The notes: generated by a model from the sequence alone, not told the origin. 64,000 nucleotides of DNA from Paenibacillus sp. NEAU-GSW1 (GCF_009737085.1 NZ_WOVL01000009.1:1-64000), one strand, 5' to 3'; positions 18,206 through 27,091 are shown, counted from the stretch's first letter. Numbers and translations: made by a program.

Positions 18206-18985
18206 ATGGGCGACGGAACATCGAACCGATACAGCAGCGGAATCGTCATAGGTCAGGTTGCGCTCTTGCTGCTCGTTCTGGGAATTATCGAATATCTTGT
18301 AAGGGCGGGTATCGTCGGCAGCTTGTACTTGTCGGCGCCGACCGAGGTCATTCATGAGATCATCAAATTATTTGCCGATGGAGATGTCTTTCATCACCTG
18401 TCCGTCACTCTTCGCGAGTTCGCGGCAGGGTACGCGCTCTCCGCGGTCGCCGGAATCGGAACCGGTATGCTGCTGGTTCTCGTCCCGAAGGCGGAAATGT
18501 TCTTCAAGCCCTTCCTGTCCGCCCTCTTGGCGATACCGAAGGTGACGATCATCCCCTTGTTAATGTTGTGGCTGGGGATCGGACTTTCCAATAAAGTCGC
18601 TATCGTATTTCTGTTTTGCTTCTTCACGATTGCGTTTAATACGATTACCGGAATCAAGCAGACGGCGGAAAATCATCTGAAGGTGGCCCGCGTGTTCGAG
18701 GCGTCAAAGGTTCAAACGATCATCAAGGTGATTCTGCCTTCCGCGGCGCCGACCATATTCGTCGCTTTGCGGTTATCGGCGGCAACGGGGCTGGTCGGAG
18801 CGTTGTTCGGGGAGATGATCGCGTCGAAGGACGGACTCGGCAATCTGCTCGTTCAGGCGACATCGCTGTATAACACGGCTCAAGCGTTCGCGATTATTAC
18901 GGTCGTGACGATCGTCTCCGTACTCATTATCGCCGTGATCGACTTACTCGAGAAGCGAGTCGTTCTGAGATGGAAGTCTTCGTAG
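18206..18985 (+). CDS. ABC transporter permease, SsuC/TauC type
   Basis: 259 residues, about six membrane helices. The EAA loop region EASKVQTIIKVILPSAAPTIF is near residues 165-185. It would form the membrane channel for the lipoprotein at 19021 and the ATPase at 20077. ATG follows GAGGG. Confidence 0.85.
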   Translation: MGDGTSNRYSSGIVIGQVALLLLVLGIIEYLVRAGIVGSLYLSAPTEVIHEIIKLFADGDVFHHLSVTLREFAAGYALSAVAGIGTGMLLVLVPKAEMFFKPFLSALLAIPKVTIIPLLMLWLGIGLSNKVAIVFLFCFFTIAFNTITGIKQTAENHLKVARVFEASKVQTIIKVILPSAAPTIFVALRLSAATGLVGALFGEMIASKDGLGNLLVQATSLYNTAQAFAIITVVTIVSVLIIAVIDLLEKRVVLRWKSS

Positions 18986-19020
18986 AAATTAAAGCTAACT
19001 AGGATAAGGGAGAGATAGAG

Positions 19021-20055
19021 ATGAACAAGAAAAGATGGGCAGGAGCATGGATATTAAGCGTAGCGGTAGCACTCGTTCTCTCGGGTTGCTCTGGCAACTC
19101 GAATAATAACAATGGCAGAGCAGCTTCGCCGGCATCGCCGGAAACTTCCGAATCTCCGTCCGCTTCGCCGGCAGCCAACCAAGAGTTGCAGAAAATCCGG
19201 TACGCGCCTTTAAACGGCGTTAGCGGATTGGCCGTCCGATTCGGTGCGGACAAAGGCTTTTTCAAAGAAGAAGGCCTTGACGTCGAGTTCATTACCACTA
19301 AGAATGCCGTCGAGGGATTAACGAGCAAAGACGTCGATATCGCAGACGTCGCGACGACAACGGCAATTATCGCGGCAGGCAAAGGAGCCCCGATCAAGAT
19401 CGTCTCCTCCATGTTCCGCACGAAAGGCCCATTCTATCTCATCGCGGCCCCGGGTATCAACAGCGTTGAAGAGCTGAAGGGGAAGAAAGTCGGAGCGGCC
19501 GTCTTCGGAAGCGGCTTGGACGTCTACACGCAGAAAATTTTGCAACAGCATGGCTTGACCAAAGACGACGTCACTTACGTGGCCAACGGCGCGCAAGAAG
19601 CGGCATACGCGAGCTTGGAATCCGGTCAAGTGGATGCGACGATTATACACGAACCTTTCGCCTCCCTGGTGGAGATCACTGGCAAAGGGAAGCTGCTTGC
19701 CAAGGGGTGGGACTACCTGCCAAACTTCCATACGGGGGTGCTCGCTTCCCGGAACGATTTTATCGAGAAGAATCCGGAATTGATCGAGAAGCTGCTGCGC
19801 GCTTACTTCAAATCCCAAGAATACGCGAAGAACAATATCGAAGAGTATAAAGCTTATTTCCTGGAGAACGTCAAAGTAGACCCTAAGGCGGTCGATAGCG
19901 CGTTCGAACGCGAGAAAGTGTTATGGGAGAATAACCCGAACGTGGATGCCAATGCCTTGCTGGAGACGCAGCAAATTCAAGTCGAGCTCGGTTTCCAAGA
20001 CGAAATCTACGATGTCGAGAAGATTCTCGATTTGCGGTTCATCCCTAAGCAGTAA
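19021..20055 (+). CDS. ABC transporter substrate-binding lipoprotein (NMT1/SsuA-like)
   Basis: 344 residues. The signal peptide ends in lipobox LSGC (Cys24), then comes a Ser/Pro-rich linker (35-57) and a type II periplasmic-binding fold: IRYAPLNGVSGLAVRFGADKGFFKEEGL is typical of NMT1/SsuA proteins. The likely ligand is a sulfonate or other organosulfur compound, inferred from neighbours. Confidence 0.85.
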   Translation: MNKKRWAGAWILSVAVALVLSGCSGNSNNNNGRAASPASPETSESPSASPAANQELQKIRYAPLNGVSGLAVRFGADKGFFKEEGLDVEFITTKNAVEGLTSKDVDIADVATTTAIIAAGKGAPIKIVSSMFRTKGPFYLIAAPGINSVEELKGKKVGAAVFGSGLDVYTQKILQQHGLTKDDVTYVANGAQEAAYASLESGQVDATIIHEPFASLVEITGKGKLLAKGWDYLPNFHTGVLASRNDFIEKNPELIEKLLRAYFKSQEYAKNNIEEYKAYFLENVKVDPKAVDSAFEREKVLWENNPNVDANALLETQQIQVELGFQDEIYDVEKILDLRFIPKQ

Positions 20056-20076
20056 GACGAATAGAGGTGTTCAATC

Positions 20077-20850
20077 ATGGCCGGTTTCTCGATTAAGGGC
20101 GTGTCGAAAATATACGGGGGTGCTACCCCTACGGAGACGCTGACGAATATTGATCTGACGATCGAGGACGGAGAGTTCTTGAGCATTCTGGGTCCGAGCG
20201 GCTGCGGCAAAAGCACGCTGCTCGAGATCTTGGCCGGTCTGCAGTCGCCTACCTCGGGAGAAGTGCTGTTCGGGGGCAAAAAGCTACAGGGAACGGGAAT
20301 TGAGCGAGGGGTCGTTTTTCAGGATCCATCGTTATACCCTTGGCGCACGGTGTTCCAGAACGTCGAGTTAGGACTCGAAATTCGAGGGGCTTCGAAGGCG
20401 GATCGAAAGGCTAGCGTGCATAAATACCTCGAGATGGTAGGATTGCGAGGCTTCGAGCATAAGTATCCTCATCATCTATCCGGAGGGATGAAGCAGCGGG
20501 CGGGCCTCGCCCGCGCGCTGGCCAACAGCCCCGAGGTTCTGCTCATGGACGAACCGTTCGGAGCGGTCGATCACTTGACCCGACTGCAACTGCAAGACGA
20601 TCTGTTGAAAATATGGGAAGCCGAGAAGAAGACGGTCGTCTTCGTCACGCATGACGTATCGGAGGCGGTCTTTCTCGGAGACCGGGTTGTACTGCTCTCC
20701 CCGAGGCCCGGAAGAATCAATACGATCTTCCACGTGCCGAACAAGCGTACGCGCAAGCGCGACGACATCGAGCTGCTCAAGATTCAGAACGATATTTACA
20801 TGGCGATACATGAAGTGAAGACGCAGGAGCATCTGGAATTCACGATTTAA
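20077..20850 (+). CDS. ABC transporter ATPase, SsuB/TauB type
   Basis: 257 residues. Walker A GPSGCGKST (about 41-49), Q-loop VFQDPSLYPW, signature LSGGMKQR (about 135-142), Walker B VLLMDEPFGAVD and switch VTHDVSEA. It powers uptake with the permease and lipoprotein just upstream. ATG follows GAGGTG. Confidence 0.9.
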   Translation: MAGFSIKGVSKIYGGATPTETLTNIDLTIEDGEFLSILGPSGCGKSTLLEILAGLQSPTSGEVLFGGKKLQGTGIERGVVFQDPSLYPWRTVFQNVELGLEIRGASKADRKASVHKYLEMVGLRGFEHKYPHHLSGGMKQRAGLARALANSPEVLLMDEPFGAVDHLTRLQLQDDLLKIWEAEKKTVVFVTHDVSEAVFLGDRVVLLSPRPGRINTIFHVPNKRTRKRDDIELLKIQNDIYMAIHEVKTQEHLEFTI

Positions 20851-20899
20851 TAGCGTAGATGTTCAGAACTCGTAATCGCTGGGAGGAGAGTGTGCAAGT

Positions 20900-21751
20900 A
20901 TGTCATTTAAGAATATCGTTGACGCGGAATGGGTTCGATCTCGCCAGAGTGCGAGCGAACAGCTGGTAATCGCAGACGTTCGGTTCTCGCCTAAGGATGC
21001 TCAGTATGGACGCAACGCTTATGATAAGGGACATCTGCCGGGAGCGGTGTTCGTCGATTTCAAAGCGGATCTGACCGATCCTGCCCGAGAACATGGAGGG
21101 CGCAGTCCCCTTCCGTCTCCGGAACGTCTGGCTGGCGTGTTCGGAGGCCTTGGAATCGATCAATCCACGACTGTCGTCGTTTACGAGGACGGTAACGGTC
21201 CGGCGGCTTCTCGGCTATGGTGGATATTGAAGTATTTCGGTCATGACAACGTCTACGTGTTGGACGGAGGATACTCGGCTTGGACTGCGGTCGGATTTCC
21301 GGTTACGGACGAGCCTTCAGCGCTGGAAAGACGCACGTTCGTTCCCGCCGTTCGGCCGGAACTGCTCGCCGAAGTGGCTGACGTGCGCGCGGCGTCGGAA
21401 CGCCGCGTAACCTCGGCGCTCGTCGATTCTCGCGACGCCAACCAATATCTCGGCCTCGAAGCACCATTCGATCCGATAGCCGGACGCATTCCGGGGGCGG
21501 TCAACTACTTCTGGAAGGATGCGCTGAACGAGGATGGGAGCTGGAAGTCTCCGGAACAGCTTCGCGAACGCTTCGGCGGCGTTGCCTCCGCCTCGGACGA
21601 GATCATCGTCTATTGCAACTCGGGTATCTCAGCCACGCCGAACGTGTTGGCTCTTCAGGAGGCTGGGTTCACTCGCGTGAAGCTGTATGCGGGGAGCTGG
21701 AGCGACTGGATCTCATACGAGGAAAACCCGATTGCGACGGGGGAAGAGTAA
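20900..21751 (+). CDS. rhodanese-type sulfurtransferase (A)
   Basis: 283 residues, two tandem rhodanese domains (about 8-130 inactive, 155-275 active). The active loop is CNSGISAT near residues 239-246, with Cys as the persulfide carrier, matching thiosulfate/3-mercaptopyruvate sulfurtransferases. As the last gene of the operon it would process sulfane or sulfite sulfur released by the monooxygenase. ATG follows GGGAGGAG. It ends ATGEE, a tail also seen in relic C. A second intact homologue is at 31608-32450. Confidence 0.9.
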   Translation: MSFKNIVDAEWVRSRQSASEQLVIADVRFSPKDAQYGRNAYDKGHLPGAVFVDFKADLTDPAREHGGRSPLPSPERLAGVFGGLGIDQSTTVVVYEDGNGPAASRLWWILKYFGHDNVYVLDGGYSAWTAVGFPVTDEPSALERRTFVPAVRPELLAEVADVRAASERRVTSALVDSRDANQYLGLEAPFDPIAGRIPGAVNYFWKDALNEDGSWKSPEQLRERFGGVASASDEIIVYCNSGISATPNVLALQEAGFTRVKLYAGSWSDWISYEENPIATGEE

Positions 21752-21785
21752 AGACGGAAAGGCATATAACAGTATACAGATCATG

Positions 21786-21829
21786 AATACATCGCCATTC
21801 GGCTTATATGCCCTGGCGATGTATTTTTT
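21786..21829 (+). terminator. terminator of the sulfur operon
   Basis: AATACATCGCC and GGCGATGTATT form an 11-bp stem followed by TTTT. Confidence 0.85.
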
Positions 21830-21890
21830 ATGCTCTGAAGTCAACAAGGAGTCAACACGCAGTTGCTGAAAGTACTTTCATGACGGGTCA
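21820..21890 (+). repeat. short repeat after sulfurtransferase A
   Basis: GTATTTTTTATG, GAAGTCAACA.GGAGTCAA and AGTACTTTCA recur in the same order at 23389-23448, after relic B. The homology therefore extends beyond the coding end and terminator. No gene was recognised from here to 22053. Confidence 0.7.
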
Positions 21891-22053
21891 AAAGCGAGCG
21901 TACGCTCTCAGTAACCTGCACAGACAAAAAGGGCCGGGTCTGCCCCACCTTTGCAGTGTTGCAATCGCCCAGTCCCGATAAGCAAGTCAACAACTTTACA
22001 TAACAAGAACGTTATTCAACGCAGAATCAACGTGGTTTTCTTTTACAATAAAA

Positions 22054-22082
22054 TTGATGAAGCCCGTCTGTAATTTTATAGT
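22054..22082 (+). promoter_or_regulatory. promoter for leader ORF and VOC gene
   Basis: TTGATG, 17 bases, TATAGT. It lies 41 bases before the leader ORF start. Confidence 0.65.
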
Positions 22083-22122
22083 ATTATTAACCCGATGAAG
22101 CTGAAAAAGAGGGGGGAATATC

Positions 22123-22170
22123 GTGTATACAATATTAGAAACGACTCCGAAGCTCAACAAATCTCTGTGA
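22123..22170 (+). CDS. 15-codon leader ORF before a VOC protein
   Basis: GTG-initiated MYTILETTPKLNKSL with AGAGGGGGG just upstream. Its last codons lie in the 5' arm of a terminator-like hairpin, the usual plan of leader-peptide attenuation. Function is inferred. Confidence 0.5.
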   Translation: MYTILETTPKLNKSL

Positions 22171-22186
22171 ACTAAGAGATTTTATT
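22160..22186 (+). terminator. attenuator-like hairpin
   Basis: AATCTCT and AGAGATT pair around an 8-base loop containing the leader stop; the tail is TTATTG. It is weak, which suits conditional termination. Confidence 0.5.
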
Positions 22187-22263
22187 GTACACCCCCATAT
22201 CTATGCGACAAAATTTCCCGTTATATTAGTATATGTTTAATACAAACATGGAGGATTGGTTCG

Positions 22264-22689
22264 ATGAGAAAAATCGTCAGCAAGATCAGCGGTATCTTTA
22301 TCCCGGTAACCGACTTACAGCGTTCGACGGAGTGGTACATTAGGATTTTTGACTTGGAAGTCATCGAAAGATCGGAAATGTACACGGGGCTTGCCTTTCC
22401 AGGGGAAGTGACCAGCATAGGTCTATGGAAAGTCGAGAAGCCGCAGCCGATACATTTCGATACGGGAACGTTTAAAGTCCCCTACTATAACTTTGAGTCA
22501 TTTGATATTGAATACTCGCATGCCGCTCTGATCGAGAAGGGCGTGGACGTGCAAGAGATCGAGATACACGAGGAAGAGACTCGATTCTTTGATTTCCATG
22601 ATCCGGACGGTAACTTGCTTGGTATCGTTGAAGAATTGCCAGGCTCGGCCGCCTTCTACGCTCATAAGCAAAAGTACCGCAGAGATTGA
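22264..22689 (+). CDS. VOC-family (glyoxalase/fosfomycin-resistance fold) protein
   Basis: 141 residues with one vicinal-oxygen-chelate domain: GIFIPVTDLQRSTEWY at the start and DFHDPDGNLLGIVEE near the end are the family landmarks. Candidate metal ligands are few, so it may bind rather than convert its ligand. It follows a promoter, leader ORF and hairpin and is overlapped by a truncated sigma-factor ORF. ATG follows GGAGG. Confidence 0.8.
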   Translation: MRKIVSKISGIFIPVTDLQRSTEWYIRIFDLEVIERSEMYTGLAFPGEVTSIGLWKVEKPQPIHFDTGTFKVPYYNFESFDIEYSHAALIEKGVDVQEIEIHEEETRFFDFHDPDGNLLGIVEELPGSAAFYAHKQKYRRD

Positions 22690-22694
22690 AGGTT

Positions 22695-22931
22695 ATGGCC
22701 CTTCTCCCGACGGATGCGGCATTCGAGGAATTAACGCTGTCGCTTGAGCCGGAACTGTGCAGGTACTGCAGGAAAATAGCCGGTTCTGAGTGGGACGGTG
22801 ACGATTTATTTCAAGAGACGATTATTAAGGCGTTTCACAGATTCAGAAGATGGCCGGAGCGCGAACTGAGCAAGCCCTACATGTATCGTATCGCGGCGAA
22901 TGCATGGCTTGATACAATCCAAACATCTTAG
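22695..22931 (+). pseudogene. truncated ECF sigma factor
   Basis: About 78 residues that cover only sigma region 2. CRYCRKIAGSEWDGDDLFQET and YMYRIAANAWLDTI align with the intact sigma at 24995-25714 (RYCQHITGLEWDAEDLAQET, FVYRIAHNLWVDRL). Region 4, which reads the -35 element, is missing after TAG at 22929. It overlaps or abuts the VOC gene. Confidence 0.7.
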
Positions 22932-22960
22932 ATTCTCATGGAGAAAGGAGGCATGAAAAG

Positions 22961-23218
22961 ATGTTAAAATTCATTAAAAATTTGATTTTCAAAATAGGTT
23001 ATATATATGGGAAGTTCCAATATTTGATCATGAGCATTGCCGTATTAGGCATTTTAGATTTCCTTGTTTACTATGAACTAGCTATTTCGATGGCGGCGTT
23101 GCTAGCTCCTGAACTAGCCCCAGTGATATTACTAATATTTGCTTGGCTCATGTATAAAGGGATTAAGAAGTTCATTCAGACTAGACGAGGCAAGAAATAT
23201 AGTTTTTTTATAGTGTAA
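22961..23218 (+). CDS. small membrane protein
   Basis: 85 residues with two hydrophobic segments (about 20-42 and 46-66) and a basic C-terminal tail (KKFIQTRRGKK). AAAGGAGG lies upstream with 11-base spacing. No family recognised. It is AT-richer than the sulfur operon and lies between the sigma relic and sulfurtransferase relic B. Confidence 0.5.
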   Translation: MLKFIKNLIFKIGYIYGKFQYLIMSIAVLGILDFLVYYELAISMAALLAPELAPVILLIFAWLMYKGIKKFIQTRRGKKYSFFIV

Positions 23219-23245
23219 AATCAGCAATAAGTCATCTAAGAGGGG

Positions 23246-23322
23246 TTCGTGGGGGAGTAAGAAACTGGAGCGATTGGATCTCTTATGGGGAGAATCCGAT
23301 TGCCAAAAGTGACGAGGAATAA
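23246..23322 (+). pseudogene. sulfurtransferase 3'-end relic (B)
   Basis: NWSDWISYGENPIAKSDEE then TAA matches the last residues of sulfurtransferase A (SWSDWISYEENPIATGEE). Upstream coding sequence is lost. Confidence 0.8.
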
Positions 23323-23358
23323 CCGAGCAACACATAGCAGCATGCTATTTTCTGAGTA

Positions 23359-23400
23359 CAGAGCACGGTAAGATTATTACCGCTGCTCTGTATTTTTTAT
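23359..23400 (+). terminator. terminator after relic B
   Basis: CAGAGC..GGTAA and TTACC...GCTCTG form the stem, tail TATTTTTTAT. It is placed like the terminator after sulfurtransferase A. Confidence 0.75.
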
Positions 23401-23448
23401 GCCCCGAAGTCAACACGGAGTCAATAAGCGATTCCTGTAAATACTTTC
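23389..23448 (+). repeat. short repeat after relic B
   Basis: Diverged copy of 21820-21890 (GAAGTCAACACGGAGTCAA). Confidence 0.65.
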
Positions 23449-24060
23449 AGCGTGAGTCGGACCAAGTGTGCGCCACACCCTTCTCTCATCGCCACTGAAA
23501 CCACTTGAACCTACTTTTCTCCAACAATATATCCTGCTTTTCCCCCCGGTGAGGTCAACACCATAAATGAGCATTCTTTCACCTTCCATCATATGTACCA
23601 CTTGACCAATTCCAATATACGCATGAAAAAGTTCAGGATACCGGTGAGCCGCCAACGAACCGATAATTGTTCCCCATGATCTTCCGACAAGAATAATCTT
23701 CTGCTTGTTATACTTTTGGCTAAGATAAATTGAGAGTACACGGATATCCTCTACATAATCATCAATAGTCAGATGGTCGTTGAACACCCTTTTGTCGTAC
23801 GATTTTCCTGCACCTCTTTGATCCCAATGGACACAGATAAAATGTTCTTCTAATTGTCTTTGTAATTTACTTGCAAAGCCCATTGTTGTGACTCCTGGAC
23901 CACCGTGTAAAAATAGCAATAAAGGTTTTTGAATGTTTCTTCCGCGGACTAAAATCCATTGTTTATTACCTCGAATACTAATGGGACTTATATTAGCAAC
24001 ACTATTTCTTAAGCGAATTCCATTTTTATCTTTGAAAATAGGCGCCTTGGATTTATTCAT
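23410..24060 (-). pseudogene. alpha/beta hydrolase with replaced C-terminus
   Basis: The N-terminal two thirds is a prolyl-iminopeptidase-like hydrolase: HGGPG (about 50-54, oxyanion), HWDQRGAGKS, and nucleophile elbow GRSWG (about 127-131). After GQVVHMMEGERM the homology ends and the frame runs through unrelated sequence that overlaps the 23389-23448 repeat. The regions for the catalytic Asp and His are absent, so it should be inactive. The likely start is the ATG at 24060 behind GGGGAC. Confidence 0.65.
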
Positions 24061-24130
24061 AATGTCCCCTATACCAAATAATTCAAGTTTAGATAACCCG
24101 ATAGCTGTCGGATTCCGCGCTTTACCCTTG

Positions 24131-24919
24131 CTATAGACACAATGCCTTCTCTTCAAAAGTGATACCTTTACTCAAGGCATCTTCCGCAATTCGGATCACA
24201 TTGCCTGAAGGATCGGCTATAATCGTCTGCAGCCGCTCCTGCTCGTCTTCCCGGACTTCCGCGATTTGTTCTCCACCGTCTTTCAACTTTTGCACCATTC
24301 CGTTAAAATCATCGACTGCCAACGAAATCCCGTACTGCTCCTTTTGTAACTCCGCCTCGATTTTCAATCGTTTCCCATCCTTGATCTCGATCAACATGAT
24401 CGTCTGACCGGAAGGAAGCAGATGGAAGTTGTATTCCCCCGGCCTTTGCAGGACAGCGCCGAAGTACTTGATATACCAATCACTAGATGACTTTAAATCC
24501 GCAACCGGAATATATACGGTTTCAATACCATCGGCAGATGGGTGCTCAAATCCGATAAATCCGCCCCACAGATGCAGCCTGTTTCCGTCGGGATCGTAAG
24601 CCTTAAAGTTATAGCCACACTCGTCTATGCATTCACCCGCATCCCACCCGCTAGCCGCAAGCCGATGATGCATTCCATGTACATCAGCCGTTCTGATCGT
24701 ACATGGGAACATCTCATACCCTTCATCGTTGAAAAAATTCATATTCGTCTGCCGCTTTGTGGACACCAGTTGAATCCACTGGTCTTTACCGACCATAACC
24801 CGCGCACTTTGTTTGTCGGCCCCAGCGTCCATTTTGGAATATCCAAGCTTACCATACCACTCAACAGCCTGTTCGAGCTTGCTTACCGGCAAGCAAAACA
24901 TTTCAATACGGACATGCAT
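24131..24919 (-). CDS. two-domain VOC-family protein
   Basis: 262 residues from the ATG at 24919 (GGGAGG 9 bases upstream), preferred over an earlier ATG at 24970. Two glyoxalase-fold modules: about 1-120 (FCLPVSKLEQAVEWY...AYDPDGNRLHLW) and 130-250 (VYIPVADLKSSSDWY...IADPSGNVIRIAED). It may bind or convert a small electrophile or antibiotic. The sigma factor gene upstream on the same strand ends 75 bases before it, suggesting co-expression. Confidence 0.8.
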   Translation of the reverse strand: MHVRIEMFCLPVSKLEQAVEWYGKLGYSKMDAGADKQSARVMVGKDQWIQLVSTKRQTNMNFFNDEGYEMFPCTIRTADVHGMHHRLAASGWDAGECIDECGYNFKAYDPDGNRLHLWGGFIGFEHPSADGIETVYIPVADLKSSSDWYIKYFGAVLQRPGEYNFHLLPSGQTIMLIEIKDGKRLKIEAELQKEQYGISLAVDDFNGMVQKLKDGGEQIAEVREDEQERLQTIIADPSGNVIRIAEDALSKGITFEEKALCL

Positions 24920-24994
24920 TGATTTTTCCTCCCAGTGAGAAATGATGTTATTACACATAAGTAACGTCATTTTACAGCCGAATCTTACAGCTCG

Positions 24995-25714
24995 TTACAA
25001 TTGTTCTGTACTAATTCTAAATAGATTTCCATTAGGGTCACTAAGCAAGAAAACAAGGCGGTTTTCTCGTAGTAAAATTTGTTGAACCCGAATCCCTTCA
25101 CTCAAGAGGTCGATGTACACTTGGCGGATCAATTCCGGGCTACGCTGCCGAAACGCATGCAGAAGCTGTTCGAACAATGCTCCCTGCTGAAACTTTTCCG
25201 TTTTTTGTTTGCGGTTTGATTGATTGACTGAATCATCGGTTAAAGCCCATTTCTTCAACATTTTCCTTGCCCGATGCAGCGTTACCAAGATAGCATTTTC
25301 CGTTCCGGCAATGAACCCTGACACTTCTTTGGCGGTATAATCGAACACATCCATCAATAACAGTACCACGACGTATTTTGCAGGCAGCCGTTCTACTAGA
25401 AGCTCCAGCAACTCACGCGTGTCATATTGCTGCGAATATTCCGGAACATCACGAGCATCATCGATTGACTGTTCCAAGACCCGTTTTTTACGCAGCCGAT
25501 CCACCCACAGATTGTGCGCGATTCGATATACAAACGCATTGGAAATGGACGTACCTGGATGTTCCTGTTTAAGTCTGACCAGTCGCATCAAGGTCTCTTG
25601 GGCCAAATCTTCGGCATCCCATTCCAAGCCGGTAATATGCTGGCAGTATCGGATCGTTTTCTTGCGAAGCTCGTCAAAATATTCTTCTGACATCAAACAT
25701 CGCTGCTTTCCCAA
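24995..25714 (-). CDS. ECF-type sigma factor with C-terminal extension
   Basis: 239 residues (or 232 from the ATG at 25693). Region 2 is at about 15-75 (WDAEDLAQETLMRL, NAFVYRIAHNLWVDRLRKKR), region 4 at about 105-160 (LPAKYVVVLLLMDVFDYTAKEVSGFI). A tail of about 70 residues follows, predicted from its pattern to be a small alpha/beta domain ending in SDPNGNLFRI, which resembles the last strand of VOC or SnoaL-like domains. No anti-sigma gene is adjacent; such tails can themselves regulate ECF sigmas. Confidence 0.8.
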   Translation of the reverse strand: MGKQRCLMSEEYFDELRKKTIRYCQHITGLEWDAEDLAQETLMRLVRLKQEHPGTSISNAFVYRIAHNLWVDRLRKKRVLEQSIDDARDVPEYSQQYDTRELLELLVERLPAKYVVVLLLMDVFDYTAKEVSGFIAGTENAILVTLHRARKMLKKWALTDDSVNQSNRKQKTEKFQQGALFEQLLHAFRQRSPELIRQVYIDLLSEGIRVQQILLRENRLVFLLSDPNGNLFRISTEQL

Positions 25715-25859
25715 TAAATTTCAAATCTGTTTGGTATATTTCGACAATAGGGGTTCGGAATCCTCTGATTGGTAAAACCAACCAACGTCTTATTGAAATG
25801 GAATCTGGCTGCGGCGTAACCTCCAAAAGGGGATCTCGTTGACTTCGTATATGCAAAAC

Positions 25860-25892
25860 AAGCCGCCAAAGCCCTCGGGCTATATGGCGGCT
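25860..25892. terminator. bidirectional hairpin
   Basis: AAGCCGCC..AGCCC and GGGCT..GGCGGCTT form the stem. Flanked by no gene on the right up to 26095; the rest of 25715-26095 shows nothing recognisable. Confidence 0.6.
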
Positions 25893-26095
25893 TATTTGTC
25901 GTGTAGATACTGCTATGCCTTGCTCGGGTTCTCATCATCTCCAGTGGCTATCGGGTTATGTTGCAACATAATTGTAGTATCGAACATGATGATCGCCGGT
26001 TGTTTGTAGCACCCGGAAGGGTGAAGGGGTTGGGTTGTGGACGTGGTTGTTGAATGATAGTTGGCAGTAAGAATGTAAAAATGCAGCCATGCTTC

Positions 26096-26620
26096 TTACC
26101 AATTAATATTATAGGAACAATTAATACCGCCTGTTTTGACACAAGAGCCTTCTGCATGGGTTACGGTTACTTTAGAGACAGAACCCTTGTTTACTAAGGC
26201 ATCAAGAATGCCTCGAACAAAATCGCAAGGGTGGGAACCTTCGAAAACAGCAGTAGCCGATTTTTCACCCGTCATTGAATAGGTCCATCTTCCAGATTTG
26301 GGTCCTCTGTGATTCATTCGATAACCAGTGTCCATGATGCTAAGTACTTTTTCCACAGTATCGAGATCGGGAGGAAACACTGAAACTTCCACTGTTTTTT
26401 TCCCGACATTATAGAGGGTGGTTGGTCCAACTTTTTTGCCAAGAGCATTTAAAACATCGATCCACGGCTGCATCGGAATCCATTGATCCGGTTGAGGTTC
26501 CGTGGGCAAACTATGCTCTTCCAAAAGTCTTTCCGCTTGCGATCGAAAAGCCCCCAATCCATTAATGACTCCCAATATTGAGCTTCCAATTACTTCGCAA
26601 CTTTCAAGTGATTTTGTCAT
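26096..26620 (-). CDS. uncharacterised protein, possibly V4R/heme-NO-binding-like
   Basis: 174 residues from the ATG at 26620, behind GGAGG with 7-base spacing (an upstream start at 26662 adds 14 residues). It has no membrane segment. The pattern PQPWIDVLNALGKKVGPTTLYNVGK, then a strand-rich half with GEKSATAVFEGSHPCDFVRGILDALV, is reminiscent of V4R-type sensor domains. Four Cys in the last third might bind metal. Function unknown. Confidence 0.55.
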   Translation of the reverse strand: MTKSLESCEVIGSSILGVINGLGAFRSQAERLLEEHSLPTEPQPDQWIPMQPWIDVLNALGKKVGPTTLYNVGKKTVEVSVFPPDLDTVEKVLSIMDTGYRMNHRGPKSGRWTYSMTGEKSATAVFEGSHPCDFVRGILDALVNKGSVSKVTVTHAEGSCVKTGGINCSYNINW

Positions 26621-27091
26621 AAATAAATCCTCCTTGCAGCCTATCAAACTGTAATTTAACACCTAAATATATAGTTCCACATAAAATGACATACTCCTGT
26701 ATGACAAATAGATCTACTGTGTTCATTTTGTAAAGTATGTGCGATTTACAGAAGACATACCTTGTCCGCTTAGATGCAACGGCAACATCAACACGCCAAC
26801 GATTACTTCCGCTGCGGTTACCTTATACCATCCATTAATTAGATTATTACTTTGTCCTGTTACTTCACGCCAAGAGAATCGAAGCTTTGAAGCCCCGAAT
26901 GCTCTCAACAATCACAATCGTGATGTCATTGTTGATCTCATGTTGATTCAACACTTCTAGCTATGGCATGTTGATTTGCTGTTTAATAGAAGATGAATTT
27001 CCAAATCTAAATATGAGATTACCACTCGAAAGAGGAGGGGTTGCCGGGCGATGTATTCAAATCTAACATACTGCTATCTGCCTCTCAGCTC
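26621..27091. other. no gene recognised
   Basis: Contains only short ORFs without supporting ribosome binding sites. The right end (27045-27091) resembles the 3' flank of sulfurtransferase D, sharing ATGTATTCAAATCT. Confidence 0.4.

Noticed and set aside
26723-26911. 62-codon minus-strand frame as a transposase fragment
   Set aside because: No transposase motif, no terminal repeats and no ribosome binding site were found.
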